Source: Methyloceanibacter sp963820115 (lineage in GTDB: Bacteria > Pseudomonadota > Alphaproteobacteria > Rhizobiales > Methyloligellaceae). Taken from it: a DNA stretch of 64,000 nt. The position numbers were made by a program, and so were the translations under genes. Positions within the stretch are counted from its first letter, which is position 1, and each line of letters starts with the position of its first letter. Shown here piece by piece: positions 56,305 through 64,000 of the stretch. The stretch is taken from assembly GCA_963820115.1 (NCBI GenBank), contig CAWFYP010000002.1, positions 124,001-188,000 of the forward strand, given 5' to 3'. Below the pieces are notes generated by a model, which searched no databases, was not told the origin of the DNA, and was given only the letters and a program-made list of their open reading frames with translations.

Positions 56305-57069
56305 ATGAGTTGCACGCCTATTCGACCCAGCTCGAGATTCCCGCCTCGCTGGGAGGGAGGCGCATCCCCACGAGTTCCCGACGGCGTCCGGATTTATGCG
56401 ATCGGAGACGTCCACGGACGCGCTGACCTTCTTGATCAAGTCTTGTCGAACATCGATTGTGATTTGACTGCCCGTCCCACGCCGCGCGCCATCCATGTCC
56501 TCGTCGGCGACTACGTAGATCGCGACCCGATTCTTCGCGGTGTGCTCGATCGATTGGTCGAGCGCGCACAAAATCACGAGCTCATCTGCCTCAAGGGGAA
56601 CCACGAGAGCTTCTTGATCGACTTTCTCAAGACCCCCACTGTTCTCGATGCCTGGCGACACTTTGGCGGCCTGGAAACGCTCCTCTCCTATGGCCTCGCG
56701 CCTGCGGTGCGGCCAGATGCAGCCACTCAAATGCAGCTCGCAGTCGATCTTGAGCGGGTGATGCCCGCGGCCCATCGCGGATTCTTGCAAAATCTGAAGC
56801 TCTCCTTCACCTGCGGCGACTTCTTTTTTGCCCATGCCGGGGTGCGACCGGGTACCCCTCTCTCCCAACAGCAGGAAGAGGACGTGCTTTGGATTCGCGA
56901 GGAATTCCTTTCTTGTAAGCAGGAGTTCGGCAAAATCGTAGTTCATGGGCACACGCCAGTATTAGAGCCTGATATTCGCCCGAATCGCATCAATATCGAC
57001 ACCGGTGCTTTTGCCACCGGTCGTCTAACTTGTTTGATCTTGGAACGAGACGAATTGATCCTCACCTGA
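56305..57069 (+). CDS. PPP-family serine/threonine (or bis-nucleoside) phosphatase
   Basis: A 254-residue metallophosphatase starting at ATG 56305, with GGAG and AGGAG just upstream. Metal and catalytic motifs are in order: YAIGDVHGRADLL, VLVGDYVDRDP (normally GDxVDRGP; here Asp replaces Gly), CLKGNHESFL, FFAHAGVRPG and KIVVHGHTPV. The IRPNRINIDTGAFATGRLT end matches bacterial lambda-PP/PrpE-like proteins. Substrate may be phosphoprotein; a link to the tyrosine kinase upstream is speculative. Neighbour: small membrane protein copy 2. Confidence 0.9.
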   Translation: MSCTPIRPSSRFPPRWEGGASPRVPDGVRIYAIGDVHGRADLLDQVLSNIDCDLTARPTPRAIHVLVGDYVDRDPILRGVLDRLVERAQNHELICLKGNHESFLIDFLKTPTVLDAWRHFGGLETLLSYGLAPAVRPDAATQMQLAVDLERVMPAAHRGFLQNLKLSFTCGDFFFAHAGVRPGTPLSQQQEEDVLWIREEFLSCKQEFGKIVVHGHTPVLEPDIRPNRINIDTGAFATGRLTCLILERDELILT

Positions 57070-57205
57070 GCTGCTCGCTGCGCCATGATCGGTTGGCGCG
57101 CTGTGATTTTCCGAACTTCCCGGCACTTATGGAACCACCGGGCGTTTGCGGAATTTTAATAATTTGGGACCCTTGTGGGAGGGCAGCCCAAAGGGGGACG
57201 CTTCA

Positions 57206-57493
57206 ATGCTGAAGCTTGCGATCATGAGCGCCATCTTCGGCGCGATGCTAGGGAACTACTTCAAGATCTTCGTTCTTCCCGTCGTTCTTCTGCTTGGCGT
57301 CACCCTCATAACGGTCATGGGTGTCGAGGACCCCGGGGCCACCTATTCGGTCCCAGAGGCTTGCATCCTCTTTGCCCTTTGCGTCCAGTTTGGCTATTTG
57401 GCGGGCGCCTTACTGCAACCGCTTGTGTCGCGTCACGCAAGCGCGCAGCAAGGGTTCCCGAAGGGCCAGACGGGCCGCCCCCGAACGCGATAA
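57206..57493 (+). CDS. small membrane protein (copy 2)
   Basis: A 95-residue protein; AGGGGG lies eight bases before the ATG at 57206. It shares AIMSAIFGAMLGNYFKIFVLP, LLLGV-LI-VMG and ACILFALCVQFGYLAGAL with the copy at 55920, and has a longer basic tail. About three membrane helices. Unknown function; paired with the phosphatase in both copies. Confidence 0.75.
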   Translation: MLKLAIMSAIFGAMLGNYFKIFVLPVVLLLGVTLITVMGVEDPGATYSVPEACILFALCVQFGYLAGALLQPLVSRHASAQQGFPKGQTGRPRTR

Positions 57494-57987
57494 ATCCCCG
57501 AGCGCGTAGCCCAAGGCACTATTCGTAGGTCGATCTGGCCTATCTCGAAGGTACGGGCGGGCTCGAATGGGCTTAGCCTTCAGCCGGTTGCGTCTTTTGG
57601 GCACCAATCAAGGGCCCATCAATTTCCGCGAGCCGGACCTGGTTCGCTCTATCGCCTGGGAAGTGGTATCAACCCACTTTCTCCCATCCCTCTTGCGTTG
57701 GCGTGACTTTCCCGACTCTAGCGCGTCCAGTTGTCGCTCGAGGTCATCGCGGAGCTTCCGGCATCATGCTATGAAATTATGCTTCGGGATCACTTAGCTT
57801 GTTCCTTGCCTAGAGCATCGAGGGGAGCCGACGTTGAGCTTACGCGATCTTCGGAGCCCCTTGGAGTTTCGGCGCCAAAAGAACCGGGGATAACACAGCG
57901 AGCACGAAATCCAGACCTGGCCGTCCCCGGAACGATGCTGCTGCGTCTTTTTGCCGTATATTTCTTGGCAGAAGAGGAGACCACACC
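57494..57987. other. gene-free stretch
   Basis: About 490 bases with only short frames lacking start signals or recognisable sequence. Possibly decayed sequence and the promoter of the small secreted protein that follows. Confidence 0.35.
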
Positions 57988-58233
57988 GTGAGGAAATGCC
58001 TGATTCCAAGTCTGTTGCTAGTTGCACAAGCAATGCCGGCTCTCGCTGCCAACAACTTCTATGTCGCGGTGGACAATGCCGGTTATTGCGCCGTGGTCCA
58101 ATCCGAGCCCAGTGCTACCTCAGATTTAAAAATCATCGGCGACAAGGGCGGCTTCGCGTCGAAAGAGGCCGCCGATAAAGCTTTGAAGGAGAGTCCAAAG
58201 GGCCAATGCAAAAACATCAACCCCGGTGAATAA
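57988..58233 (+). CDS. small secreted protein, 'FYV' family (copy 1)
   Basis: A GTG at 57988 with GAGGAG eight bases upstream starts an 81-residue protein with a signal peptide (RKCLIPSLLLVAQAMPALA, cut before ANN). The mature 60 residues hold two cysteines (AGYCAVV and GQCKNI), likely a disulfide, and a GGFASKEAADKALKESPKG repeat-like helix. A paralogue is at 62751. Periplasmic location is predicted; function unknown. Confidence 0.72.
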   Translation: MRKCLIPSLLLVAQAMPALAANNFYVAVDNAGYCAVVQSEPSATSDLKIIGDKGGFASKEAADKALKESPKGQCKNINPGE

Positions 58234-58364
58234 CTGCGCCGAAACGCAACCACATGAGAGTAGCGGCTGGCTTTAAGGAAAATACCAAATCTTGCAAACC
58301 TAGACCGCAGTCTTGACTATGCTCGTTATGCCCGAAGCCGCTCGGGGCATACCCGCAGTGACCG

Positions 58365-58574
58365 ATGGATGACCTCATCATAGAGGTGCAAGGCCCCGAC
58401 ATCATCGTGAGGATGGAGGGGACGAGCAATCTGGCAATCCATCACAAGCCCAACGGTGCGCCTGAACTCATGTTGAGGCGATTGCCCGTTGGGCCAATCG
58501 ATTTCCGCGTTCGCGCCTGGAGGCTCGCGAACGATACGGCGCGGGAGCTTGGCTGGTTCAAATCGCGGGAATAG
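58365..58574 (+). CDS. conserved hypothetical protein
   Basis: A 69-residue protein (MDDLIIEVQGPDIIVRMEGTSNLAIHHKP, ending FRVRAWRLANDTARELGWF). The GPDIIV-MEGT start and RARAW-AN--ARELGW end match a short family common in Bradyrhizobium-like genomes. No signal peptide or membrane segment. No clear ribosome-binding site. Function unknown. Confidence 0.6.
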   Translation: MDDLIIEVQGPDIIVRMEGTSNLAIHHKPNGAPELMLRRLPVGPIDFRVRAWRLANDTARELGWFKSRE

Positions 58575-58643
58575 CCTCTGTTGTAGAAAAACAGGGAGGA
58601 GTTCTCCAGGCGATCAAACAGCCTTAAGAAGCTACGATTTCGA

Positions 58644-60080
58644 ATGGCTTTGAGGTTTTGTGTGTCGGACCGTATTACCCCCGTTATCTTGTGTGGTGGC
58701 GCCGGAACCCGGCTATGGCCTGTTTCGCGCGAAAGCTTGGCGAAGCAATTCGCCCCCTTAATCGGAACCGGCTCGACCTTTCAACAGACCCTCAAGCGCG
58801 TTGCCGATGGTGAGATCTTTCTTCGACCCATCGTCATCACGCATGCGGATAACCGCTTCATCGTCGCGGAACAAATCCGAGCCGTAGGAATCGACGCCGA
58901 GATCGTGCTGGAGCCAGAGCGACGCGATTCGGGTCCCGCGGTTGCCGTCGCCGCCGAACTCGTAGCGCGACAAGAGCTACCCGCCGACGTTCTCATTCTC
59001 GCCGCCGACCATGTAATTCTCGATCCGGAAGGCTTCCGAGCAACCTGTCGCCGCGCGGCGCCGTTGACCAACGCTGGACATATCGTTACCTTTGGGATTC
59101 GCCCAAGCTTTGCCGCCACCGCCTACGGCTATATCCGGCCCGGGGCGAGGCTTGGCGACTCAGATGCCTTTGCCGTCGAGGCCTTTATCGAGAAGCCAGA
59201 CGCCGCCGCCGCCGCGCAATACGTCGCGGATGGCTACCTTTGGAACAGCGGCAACTTCATGTTCCGCCCGGACGTGATGCTCACGGAGCTAATGCACTTC
59301 GAGCCCGCGATAGTGCAGGCAACGCAAGCAGCGGTGGACAATGCCGAACGCGACCTCGATTTCCTACGACTTTGTCCAGCCTCATTCGCCCCTGCGCCAA
59401 AGAAGTCGATTGACTACGCGGTCATGGAGCGAACGAAGCTCGCCGCAGTGATACCTGCCGAATTTCGGTGGTCCGATGTTGGCAGCTGGGATGCGGTGTG
59501 GCGCCTGCATGAGCGTGACGAGAGCGGCAACGCGGTTGTTGGATCAGCCGAGCTTCTTGATACGCGAGACAGCCTGATCTATTCCGAGGAACCTTTGCTG
59601 ACGACTGTCATAGGTTGCCAGGATCTCATTATCGTCACGACGTCGGATGCCGTTCTTGTCGTCACGCGAGAACACGCCGATCGGGTGAAATCGCTTGTCG
59701 ACCGGCTAAAAAGTCGCAACTGCAAAGAGGCTATTGAGCACCGCCGCATCCTTCGCCCCTGGGGCTACTTTCAGGGCGCTGATGCGGGCGAACGATACCA
59801 AGTCAAACGGATCTGTGTGAAGCCCGGGCATACCCTATCGTTGCAGAAGCACCATCACCGCTCTGAACACTGGGTTGTGGTCAGGGGTACCGCAGAAATC
59901 ACCATCGAGAGCGAGATGCATATCCTACACGAGAATGAGTCTATCTATGTTCCGATCGGCAACGTGCACCGGCTTGCCAATCCAGGAAAAATTCCCCTCG
60001 AGTTGATCGAGGTGCAGGTCGGCAGCTATCTCGGAGAAGACGACATTATCCGCATCGAAGATATCTATCGGCGCGTATAG
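58644..60080 (+). CDS. manC: mannose-1-phosphate guanylyltransferase/mannose-6-phosphate isomerase
   Basis: Bifunctional enzyme making GDP-mannose. The 478 residues show the nucleotidyltransferase domain (TPVILCGGAGTRLWPVSRESLAKQF, the pyrophosphorylase signature; YGYIRPG; FIEKPD; WNSGNFMF; SIDYAVMERT) and the C-terminal cupin isomerase (RPWGYFQGADAGERYQVKRICVKPGHTLSLQKHHHRSEHWVVVRGTAEI; YVPIGNVHRLANPG). The product would feed the GDP-mannose dehydrogenase-like enzyme at 27165. It stands apart from the main locus by about 4 kb of rearranged sequence. Confidence 0.96.
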   Translation: MALRFCVSDRITPVILCGGAGTRLWPVSRESLAKQFAPLIGTGSTFQQTLKRVADGEIFLRPIVITHADNRFIVAEQIRAVGIDAEIVLEPERRDSGPAVAVAAELVARQELPADVLILAADHVILDPEGFRATCRRAAPLTNAGHIVTFGIRPSFAATAYGYIRPGARLGDSDAFAVEAFIEKPDAAAAAQYVADGYLWNSGNFMFRPDVMLTELMHFEPAIVQATQAAVDNAERDLDFLRLCPASFAPAPKKSIDYAVMERTKLAAVIPAEFRWSDVGSWDAVWRLHERDESGNAVVGSAELLDTRDSLIYSEEPLLTTVIGCQDLIIVTTSDAVLVVTREHADRVKSLVDRLKSRNCKEAIEHRRILRPWGYFQGADAGERYQVKRICVKPGHTLSLQKHHHRSEHWVVVRGTAEITIESEMHILHENESIYVPIGNVHRLANPGKIPLELIEVQVGSYLGEDDIIRIEDIYRRV

Positions 60081-60211
60081 GGCGCAGGAATCATTGCCTT
60101 CTCAGTGCGGGCCGCATTATATGCACGTTGACGTCCCTAACGGCCGACGCCCTTGAGCCCGTTAGTTCTCAATCCTCTCGCTGAGCTGAGCCTGATGCGA
60201 GCATAGAATCG

Positions 60212-60415
60212 TTGGATATCGCTCGGCGCGATAGATCGCGGTCGCGCTGCACGGCCAGGGGCGCCGCGGAGACACTCTGGAGAATTGAATCCACCCTGGA
60301 GGAACTCGGGGTGGAGTTCATCCCGGCAGACGAGCTGAAAGGGCCAGGTGTGCGCCTTAGACGTTCAGGCGATGACCCGCCCAAAAAGAAGAGGAAGAGT
60401 AGGAAGGAAGGCTGA
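60212..60415 (+). pseudogene. C-terminal remnant of an XRE-type regulator
   Basis: Sixty-seven residues ending AAETLWRIESTLEELGVEFIPADELKGPGVRLRR, which is the typical tail of short Hyphomicrobiales helix-turn-helix regulators. The DNA-binding helices normally preceding it are not readable in this frame, so a 5' truncation or frameshift is inferred. A Lys/Arg-rich tail follows. Confidence 0.55.
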
Positions 60416-60757
60416 ACAGCGCGAAATGAATTCGGGTGCGGTTGGTGGTAACTTCGCCTTGCCGAAGACGGCTTAGCCTCCATAACACGCATGGGCCATC
60501 ATCCCCCGTAATATCTCGGCAGCTGCGACCAAGCGGAAGCATGGTTTTGGGTCCATGATTGACCCAAAGCAGACGTGAGACGTCTGCGTCAGCTAGGAGT
60601 CTCGCTGTGGACGGAACGGCTGCCATATAGTTTCCTGTGAATTTTAGTTTCCTGTGAATTTCGAAATTTGCGGGCTCCTCCATCTCCCCCAATGACGCCT
60701 ATGCTGGTTTCGCACGGCAGGTTGCAATGCGGACAACCTGCTTGAGGAGGATGTCTC
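60416..60757. other. gene-free stretch with a tandem repeat
   Basis: No supported gene. It includes the 17-bp tandem duplication at 60628-60661 and, close to its end, the AGGAGG ribosome-binding site of the next gene. Confidence 0.4.
60628..60661. repeat. perfect 17-bp tandem duplication
   Basis: TAGTTTCCTGTGAATTT occurs twice in direct succession (60628-60644 and 60645-60661). Similar 'cctgtgaattt' repeats are seen in some Hyphomicrobiales intergenic remnants. Confidence 0.9.
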
Positions 60758-61054
60758 ATGATCGAGGTCGAGGAAATTAAAAGCCCGTTCCTGCGAAAAA
60801 CCATCGAACAACGCGGCATCAAAGACGATCAGGTTACGAGCCTCCTGATCGTGGAGCGCTATCTGCGGCACCCAGAGCTCACCAACCCCATCGTAACGCT
60901 GATGCTTAGCGCCATCGATCGCGACCATCCCTTGGAAGCCGCCATCGTCCGCCGAGAGATAGAATTGGGAAGATCACTCACTGAGCAAGAGACGAAGGCG
61001 CTTCAGGCCGGTGCTCCGTCGAGGACCGCGACCAAAGTCGGGCCCAAGGCCTAA
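60758..61054 (+). CDS. hypothetical protein
   Basis: A 98-residue protein with a strong AGGAGG eight bases before the ATG. Sequence starts MIEVEEIKSPFLRKTIEQRG and contains VERYLRHPELTNPIVTLMLSAIDRDHP; largely helical and charged, without signal peptide or membrane segment. No family is recognised. The good ribosome-binding site and codon pattern support a real gene. Confidence 0.6.
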   Translation: MIEVEEIKSPFLRKTIEQRGIKDDQVTSLLIVERYLRHPELTNPIVTLMLSAIDRDHPLEAAIVRREIELGRSLTEQETKALQAGAPSRTATKVGPKA

Positions 61055-61230
61055 CCGGAGGAATATGCGGGTTGGACCGGGCTCTTGGCACTAAGCAGGC
61101 CAACCCGCGACGCCCGCTGATGCAGCAAATGGCCCGGAGCCGACTTGGGTGAGCCATCCTTCGATCATCACGCTCCTCGCCGAATTCCCACGATGAGAGA
61201 GCTGCACAGTGGATGCCGCGGCTTTTGAAG

Positions 61231-62118
61231 TTACGGCACAGCGACCGGTTTCAGCGGTGTTGCCGGCTCCTTCAGAATAATTCCGAACACGCCTTTGTTG
61301 TTGTGGCGCCGCAGATCTGGGCGGATCGGCTCGGCTTCGCAGGCCAGCGACTGATGGCCACAAAAGGTCTCCTTGAAAGACTGGAAACCTCGATTGGAAT
61401 CGATGTCATCGATGACGATCGCACAACCCGGTCGCAGGATGGCCCACGCTCGATCCACCTCGAAGCGCACGTTCCGTTCGCTATGGAGGCTGTCATGGAT
61501 AAAAAGGTCGATTTGGCCAAGCTCAGCGAGTAATCGGGGAAGACATCGCCTGCTCGAACCATTGATGTACGTCCAGCGATGCTTGAAGCGGTCGCCGACA
61601 GCTATGCCGACCCGCTTGCGCAAGATCGGTTCCTGGGGTGCAAGGTCGATGCTCCAGAGGTGGCCGCCTCCATTCCCCTCGCGCGCGTTGCGCTCGAGTG
61701 CCTCCAGGATAATGCGCGAGGACACACCGTGAGCGACCCCGGTCTCGACCACATTGCGAGGCCGTTGGTGACGAACGAAACACCAAATAGCGCGCACGAA
61801 TGCGGCATCGCCATCATTCCAGAGCGCAAAGCTCTCCGGACCAACTTGAATCCCCTTTTCTTTCAATCCTTCAATCACCTCGGGCCATACGCTCCAGAAC
61901 TCCGAGGTCGCCTTGCACGGCCACGCGACACCGAGAACATCGTGGAGCCGACGTTCCCAGTCTGGATCGGTGTCGTAACGATAGCTAGAACACTTGTTTC
62001 GCTCCAAGCTAGCCACGAACCGATCCTGCAACACTGTCCACGCTCCAATTGGATCGGTTGCGACAGCGTTGGCGAACCGCAACGGATGCTTCAGAAAATT
62101 TCCAACGAACCCTAGCAT
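61231..62118 (-). CDS. class I SAM-dependent methyltransferase
   Basis: The ATG at 62118 (MLGFVGNFLKHPLRFANAV) gives 295 residues. SAM motif I is NVVETGVAHGVSSRIIL (residues 122-138), followed by GGHLWSID (acidic loop), IDLFIHDSLHS and GCAIVIDDIDSN, resembling Methyltransf_24/CmcI-type proteins that modify sugars or small molecules. The broken relative at 54925-55610 shows it belongs to a family duplicated in this region. Its N-terminal coding part overlaps the Gly-rich gene by 110 bases on the same strand. Confidence 0.85.
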   Translation of the reverse strand: MLGFVGNFLKHPLRFANAVATDPIGAWTVLQDRFVASLERNKCSSYRYDTDPDWERRLHDVLGVAWPCKATSEFWSVWPEVIEGLKEKGIQVGPESFALWNDGDAAFVRAIWCFVRHQRPRNVVETGVAHGVSSRIILEALERNAREGNGGGHLWSIDLAPQEPILRKRVGIAVGDRFKHRWTYINGSSRRCLPRLLAELGQIDLFIHDSLHSERNVRFEVDRAWAILRPGCAIVIDDIDSNRGFQSFKETFCGHQSLACEAEPIRPDLRRHNNKGVFGIILKEPATPLKPVAVP

Positions 62119-62503
62119 TGCCTTCGCCTCCAGCCTCAAATAGGGGCGCGAAATACGCACCGTACAACACTTTGGTGGACCGCGAGGACGCTCCGCTGTT
62201 TTGACCGGTGCCCCCGCTCGTACCCAACCCCCGCCCTGGCGTGCAAGGGCTACCTTGGAGAGTGGTTCCGCAAGGGCGCAGATCCCGGGATGGATCATTC
62301 GTGCCCGGTATCGTTCCATTGATCCCTCCGTTGATCGCGCCGCTAATGCCTGAGGGGTTGGTGCCGGTTATGGGGCCGCCCATATTGCCGCTGACGCCGA
62401 ACCCCGCGCCACCGCCCCTTGCGCCACCAGCGCTTTGCGCGATGCTCGCAGTCGTCGAACCCATCAAAAGGATCAGCGCAAGCGCTAGCGTGTGAGGCTC
62501 CAT
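62009..62503 (-). CDS. Gly-rich secreted protein, tail overlapping methyltransferase
   Basis: A 164-residue frame with a signal peptide (MEPHTLALALILLMGSTTASIA, cut before QSAG) and a Gly/Thr/Asn-rich mature part (GGPITGTNPSGISGAINGGINGTIPG) with two cysteines. After about residue 128 the sequence overlaps the methyltransferase in another frame and looks non-native, so the original 3' end was probably replaced by the arrival of the methyltransferase. Similar Gly-rich small exported proteins are frequent in Bradyrhizobium-like genomes. Confidence 0.5.
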   Translation of the reverse strand: MEPHTLALALILLMGSTTASIAQSAGGARGGGAGFGVSGNMGGPITGTNPSGISGAINGGINGTIPGTNDPSRDLRPCGTTLQGSPCTPGRGLGTSGGTGQNSGASSRSTKVLYGAYFAPLFEAGGEGNARVRWKFSEASVAVRQRCRNRSNWSVDSVAGSVRG

Positions 62504-62750
62504 GTCATGCTCGCAATGACTGGCTCTTTTCGGAGGGAGCCGTTTTTCTGTTCCTCCCTATGATATGGTCACTCGTGCCGCCATTAGAGAGGCGCCAACC
62601 GAACCCGGCGTGTTAATAATTGCTCACGTCTAGCCTCCAGCATTCGGCAATCCTATAATGATGGCAAGCTGAGATCGACAAGAAGGCGCCGGTCCGAAGC
62701 CGACGCGCTGATTTCAAAATCACGCAATCCAGGGACGTGCCGTCGTTTTG

Positions 62751-62948
62751 CTATTTGAAGATATTTTTGCAGTGGCCGTAGGGATTTGTTTTCAAGGCTT
62801 TGACCGCATCTCCTCTCAAAGCGTAGCCATCTTCAGCCGCGATGACGTTCAAGCCCGACGCCTTGTCCGGTATGTCCTCAACGACGGAGCAAAAGCCAGC
62901 TTTATTGACCACCACATAAAACTTGGTGGCGGCAAGGGCTGGCGGCAT
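62751..62948 (-). CDS. small secreted protein, 'FYV' family (copy 2), defective signal peptide
   Basis: A 65-residue frame whose mature part (KFYVVVNKAGFCSVVEDIP ... ALKTNPYGHCKNI) is paralogous to the gene at 57988. The signal peptide can be read upstream as SALVALMPPALA, but the only upstream ATG (at 62985) is in another frame, and a TGA precedes. A one-base indel in the signal region is likely; the annotated ATG leaves just MPPALA. Confidence 0.5.
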   Translation of the reverse strand: MPPALAATKFYVVVNKAGFCSVVEDIPDKASGLNVIAAEDGYALRGDAVKALKTNPYGHCKNIFK

Positions 62949-63050
62949 TAGCGCGACGAGCGCCGACCGAAGCCGACGCCCTCATTAAGCTGTCGTTAAC
63001 CATAAATAGGCAAGTTAAGGAGGTCTCTAAGACACTATCTCAACGTCCTC

Positions 63051-63082
63051 GGCCCCGGACGCCCATCCGGGGCCTTTCCTTT
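63051..63082 (+). terminator. terminator-like hairpin
   Basis: GGCCCCGGA (63051-63059) pairs perfectly with TCCGGGGCC (63066-63074), loop six bases, then TTTCCTTT. No plus-strand gene ends nearby; it could end a small RNA from about 62985 or act on the opposite strand. The stretch 62949-63197 has no supported gene. Confidence 0.55.
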
Positions 63083-63197
63083 GGGTTGAACCTGGCCGGG
63101 GTTTCCTTGAATTGGCCACGGTACCCACGAAGCGTGCGACCCCGGTCGACCGAGCGGAACTTGGTCGTCGGGAAGCGCAGACCTCCCCATCGGAAGG

Positions 63198-63605
63198 TCA
63201 CTCGGGTGGTCCCATGTACCCTTGCTCGACGCTCCAAGTGATGAATTTCTCGATCACTGGCTCGACTTCGCCATAGAAGGCTACGTATTTCGAGATAGCC
63301 AGCATAATGGCCATGATCGCCTCATAATCGGCGATGGACCGCTGGTCCGCTCCATTGGCAGCTTTCAGCCAATTCTTCGTTTCATTGAAGGCGGCCAGTT
63401 CTTGCTTAGATGCTCGCTTCTGGAGTTCTACCCAAAAATAGAGTGCATTCCCCTCGGGTGGATTGGGCACATGTCTTTCAGCTGCCAAAGCCAGGGTAAT
63501 CGCGCTTTCCCACTCACCTTGGTGGAGCAAATAGATTGCAACGATGATTTGGCGGATCGCCGCTGTCTGTCGCGTCACCAGCCTGCTTTGATGCGTTGGG
63601 GCCAT
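63198..63605 (-). CDS. conserved hypothetical protein
   Basis: The ATG at 63605 (MAPTHQSRLVTRQTAAIRQIIVAIYLLHQGEWESAITLALAAE) gives 135 residues, mostly helical, with no signal peptide. The first 40 residues match a short family common in Hyphomicrobiales (AIRQ-I--I--L--G-WE-AITLA-AAE). The C-terminal part has ADYEAIMAIMLAISKYVAFYG. Function unknown. The upstream frame to 63644 is an alternative but adds unrelated residues. Confidence 0.65.
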   Translation of the reverse strand: MAPTHQSRLVTRQTAAIRQIIVAIYLLHQGEWESAITLALAAERHVPNPPEGNALYFWVELQKRASKQELAAFNETKNWLKAANGADQRSIADYEAIMAIMLAISKYVAFYGEVEPVIEKFITWSVEQGYMGPPE

Positions 63606-64000
63606 GAATACAAACCTACCAGAGCGCTCGTGGCCGAAATCCAAATCGAAAGCGGTTTAAGACCCTCCAATCCACTCAAGGGAGCTGACCAAGGTCCCTC
63701 GCGCGTCATCTTCCTCTGCGGTCGCATGCCGCAGCGTCAGCAATATCCGCGAGAAAAATCGCGGTTAAGAGTCAGGATAATGGAACAAGAGTCCCGACCT
63801 GTTCCTGGTGTTTTTGGGAGAGAACCTGATCTAGAGTGGGGTCGGAGCGCATACACCAAATAATATCCCACCGGTGGGCTAAATGAACGACCATCACCAG
63901 CCCCGCAGGTCTTCTTTATGACTTCCTTGAGGGTAAGGTCGACCTGCTTCATGTGTATGAGGAGTTCAGTCGACAGGCGTCAAGCTCTGATCGCGCACAA
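63606..64000. other. no supported gene to window end
   Basis: A 71-codon minus-strand frame at 63737-63952 (MKQVDLTLKEVIKKTCGAGDG) opens plausibly but loses protein character after 20 residues, so it is not called. It may be the 5' part of a frameshifted gene. Confidence 0.35.

Noticed and set aside
57731..57991. 86-codon plus-strand frame before the small secreted protein
   Set aside because: No ribosome-binding site, mixed composition, and it overlaps the well-supported GTG start at 57988.
63040..63237. 65-codon Arg-rich minus-strand frame
   Set aside because: It runs through the terminator-like hairpin; composition is that of random GC-rich DNA.
1..64000. CRISPR arrays, complete insertion sequences and rRNA genes
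   Set aside because: No regularly spaced repeats, transposase gene or rRNA-like segment was found on either strand.

Overview
The window comes from an alphaproteobacterium, most likely order Hyphomicrobiales (Rhizobiales), near the Xanthobacteraceae/Bradyrhizobiaceae. This rests on the origin-proximal order mnmG-rsmG-parA-parB, the nearby holA-lptE-leuS cluster, a parS-like site inside rsmG, palindromic intergenic elements with the 'catgcccggacttgatccgggca'-type motif, and many small secreted or hypothetical proteins of a type common in that group. No species is claimed.

Positions 1-23.7 kb are GC-rich core chromosome near the replication origin: tRNA modification (mnmG, 5' truncated by the window edge), rRNA methylation (rsmG), chromosome partitioning (parA, parB, parS), pyrE, DNA polymerase III delta (holA), LPS assembly (lptE), leuS, a YggS-type PLP protein, an L,D-transpeptidase-like protein, an OmpR-type response regulator, exonuclease III, lolA-ftsK-aminotransferase, the nitrogen sensor/transporter pair glnK-amtB, tesB, a frameshifted UbiH-type hydroxylase, Trm112/LON/thioredoxin genes, a YbaK-type deacylase and tRNA-Gly(GCC).

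The character changes just after tRNA-Gly: a beta-barrel remnant, small secreted proteins and then, from about 25 to 54.5 kb, an AT-richer exopolysaccharide locus. It holds a priming sugar transferase, a nucleotide-sugar dehydrogenase, glycosyltransferases, two asparagine-synthase-like amidotransferases around a heparinase-like protein, a fused MDR/Gfo-Idh-MocA oxidoreductase, a beta-helix protein, a TupA-type ATP-grasp protein, a Wzx flippase, an ATP-grasp/FAD-oxidoreductase pair, a Wzy polymerase, a Wzc-type tyrosine kinase and a Wza-type exporter. Together these fit a Wzx/Wzy-dependent polysaccharide containing uronic acid, perhaps as uronamide. A ManC enzyme at 58.6 kb would supply GDP-mannose. 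Two VanZ-like paralogues lie 20 kb apart in opposite orientation within the locus.

Positions 54.7-63.6 kb look like a gene nursery or graveyard: a phosphatase plus small-membrane-protein unit is duplicated in tandem, the first phosphatase copy is broken, and pieces of a methyltransferase lie scrambled between its two ends. An intact methyltransferase of the same family sits at 61.2 kb. Two small secreted 'FYV' paralogues, a truncated XRE-type regulator and a tandem 17-bp repeat share this region.

Several otherwise well-conserved genes carry one-base-type frameshifts: the UbiH-like gene, the heparinase, asnB-2 (twice), a glycosyltransferase and the beta-helix gene. Since one of them is a core gene, consensus indel errors are as likely as real decay.
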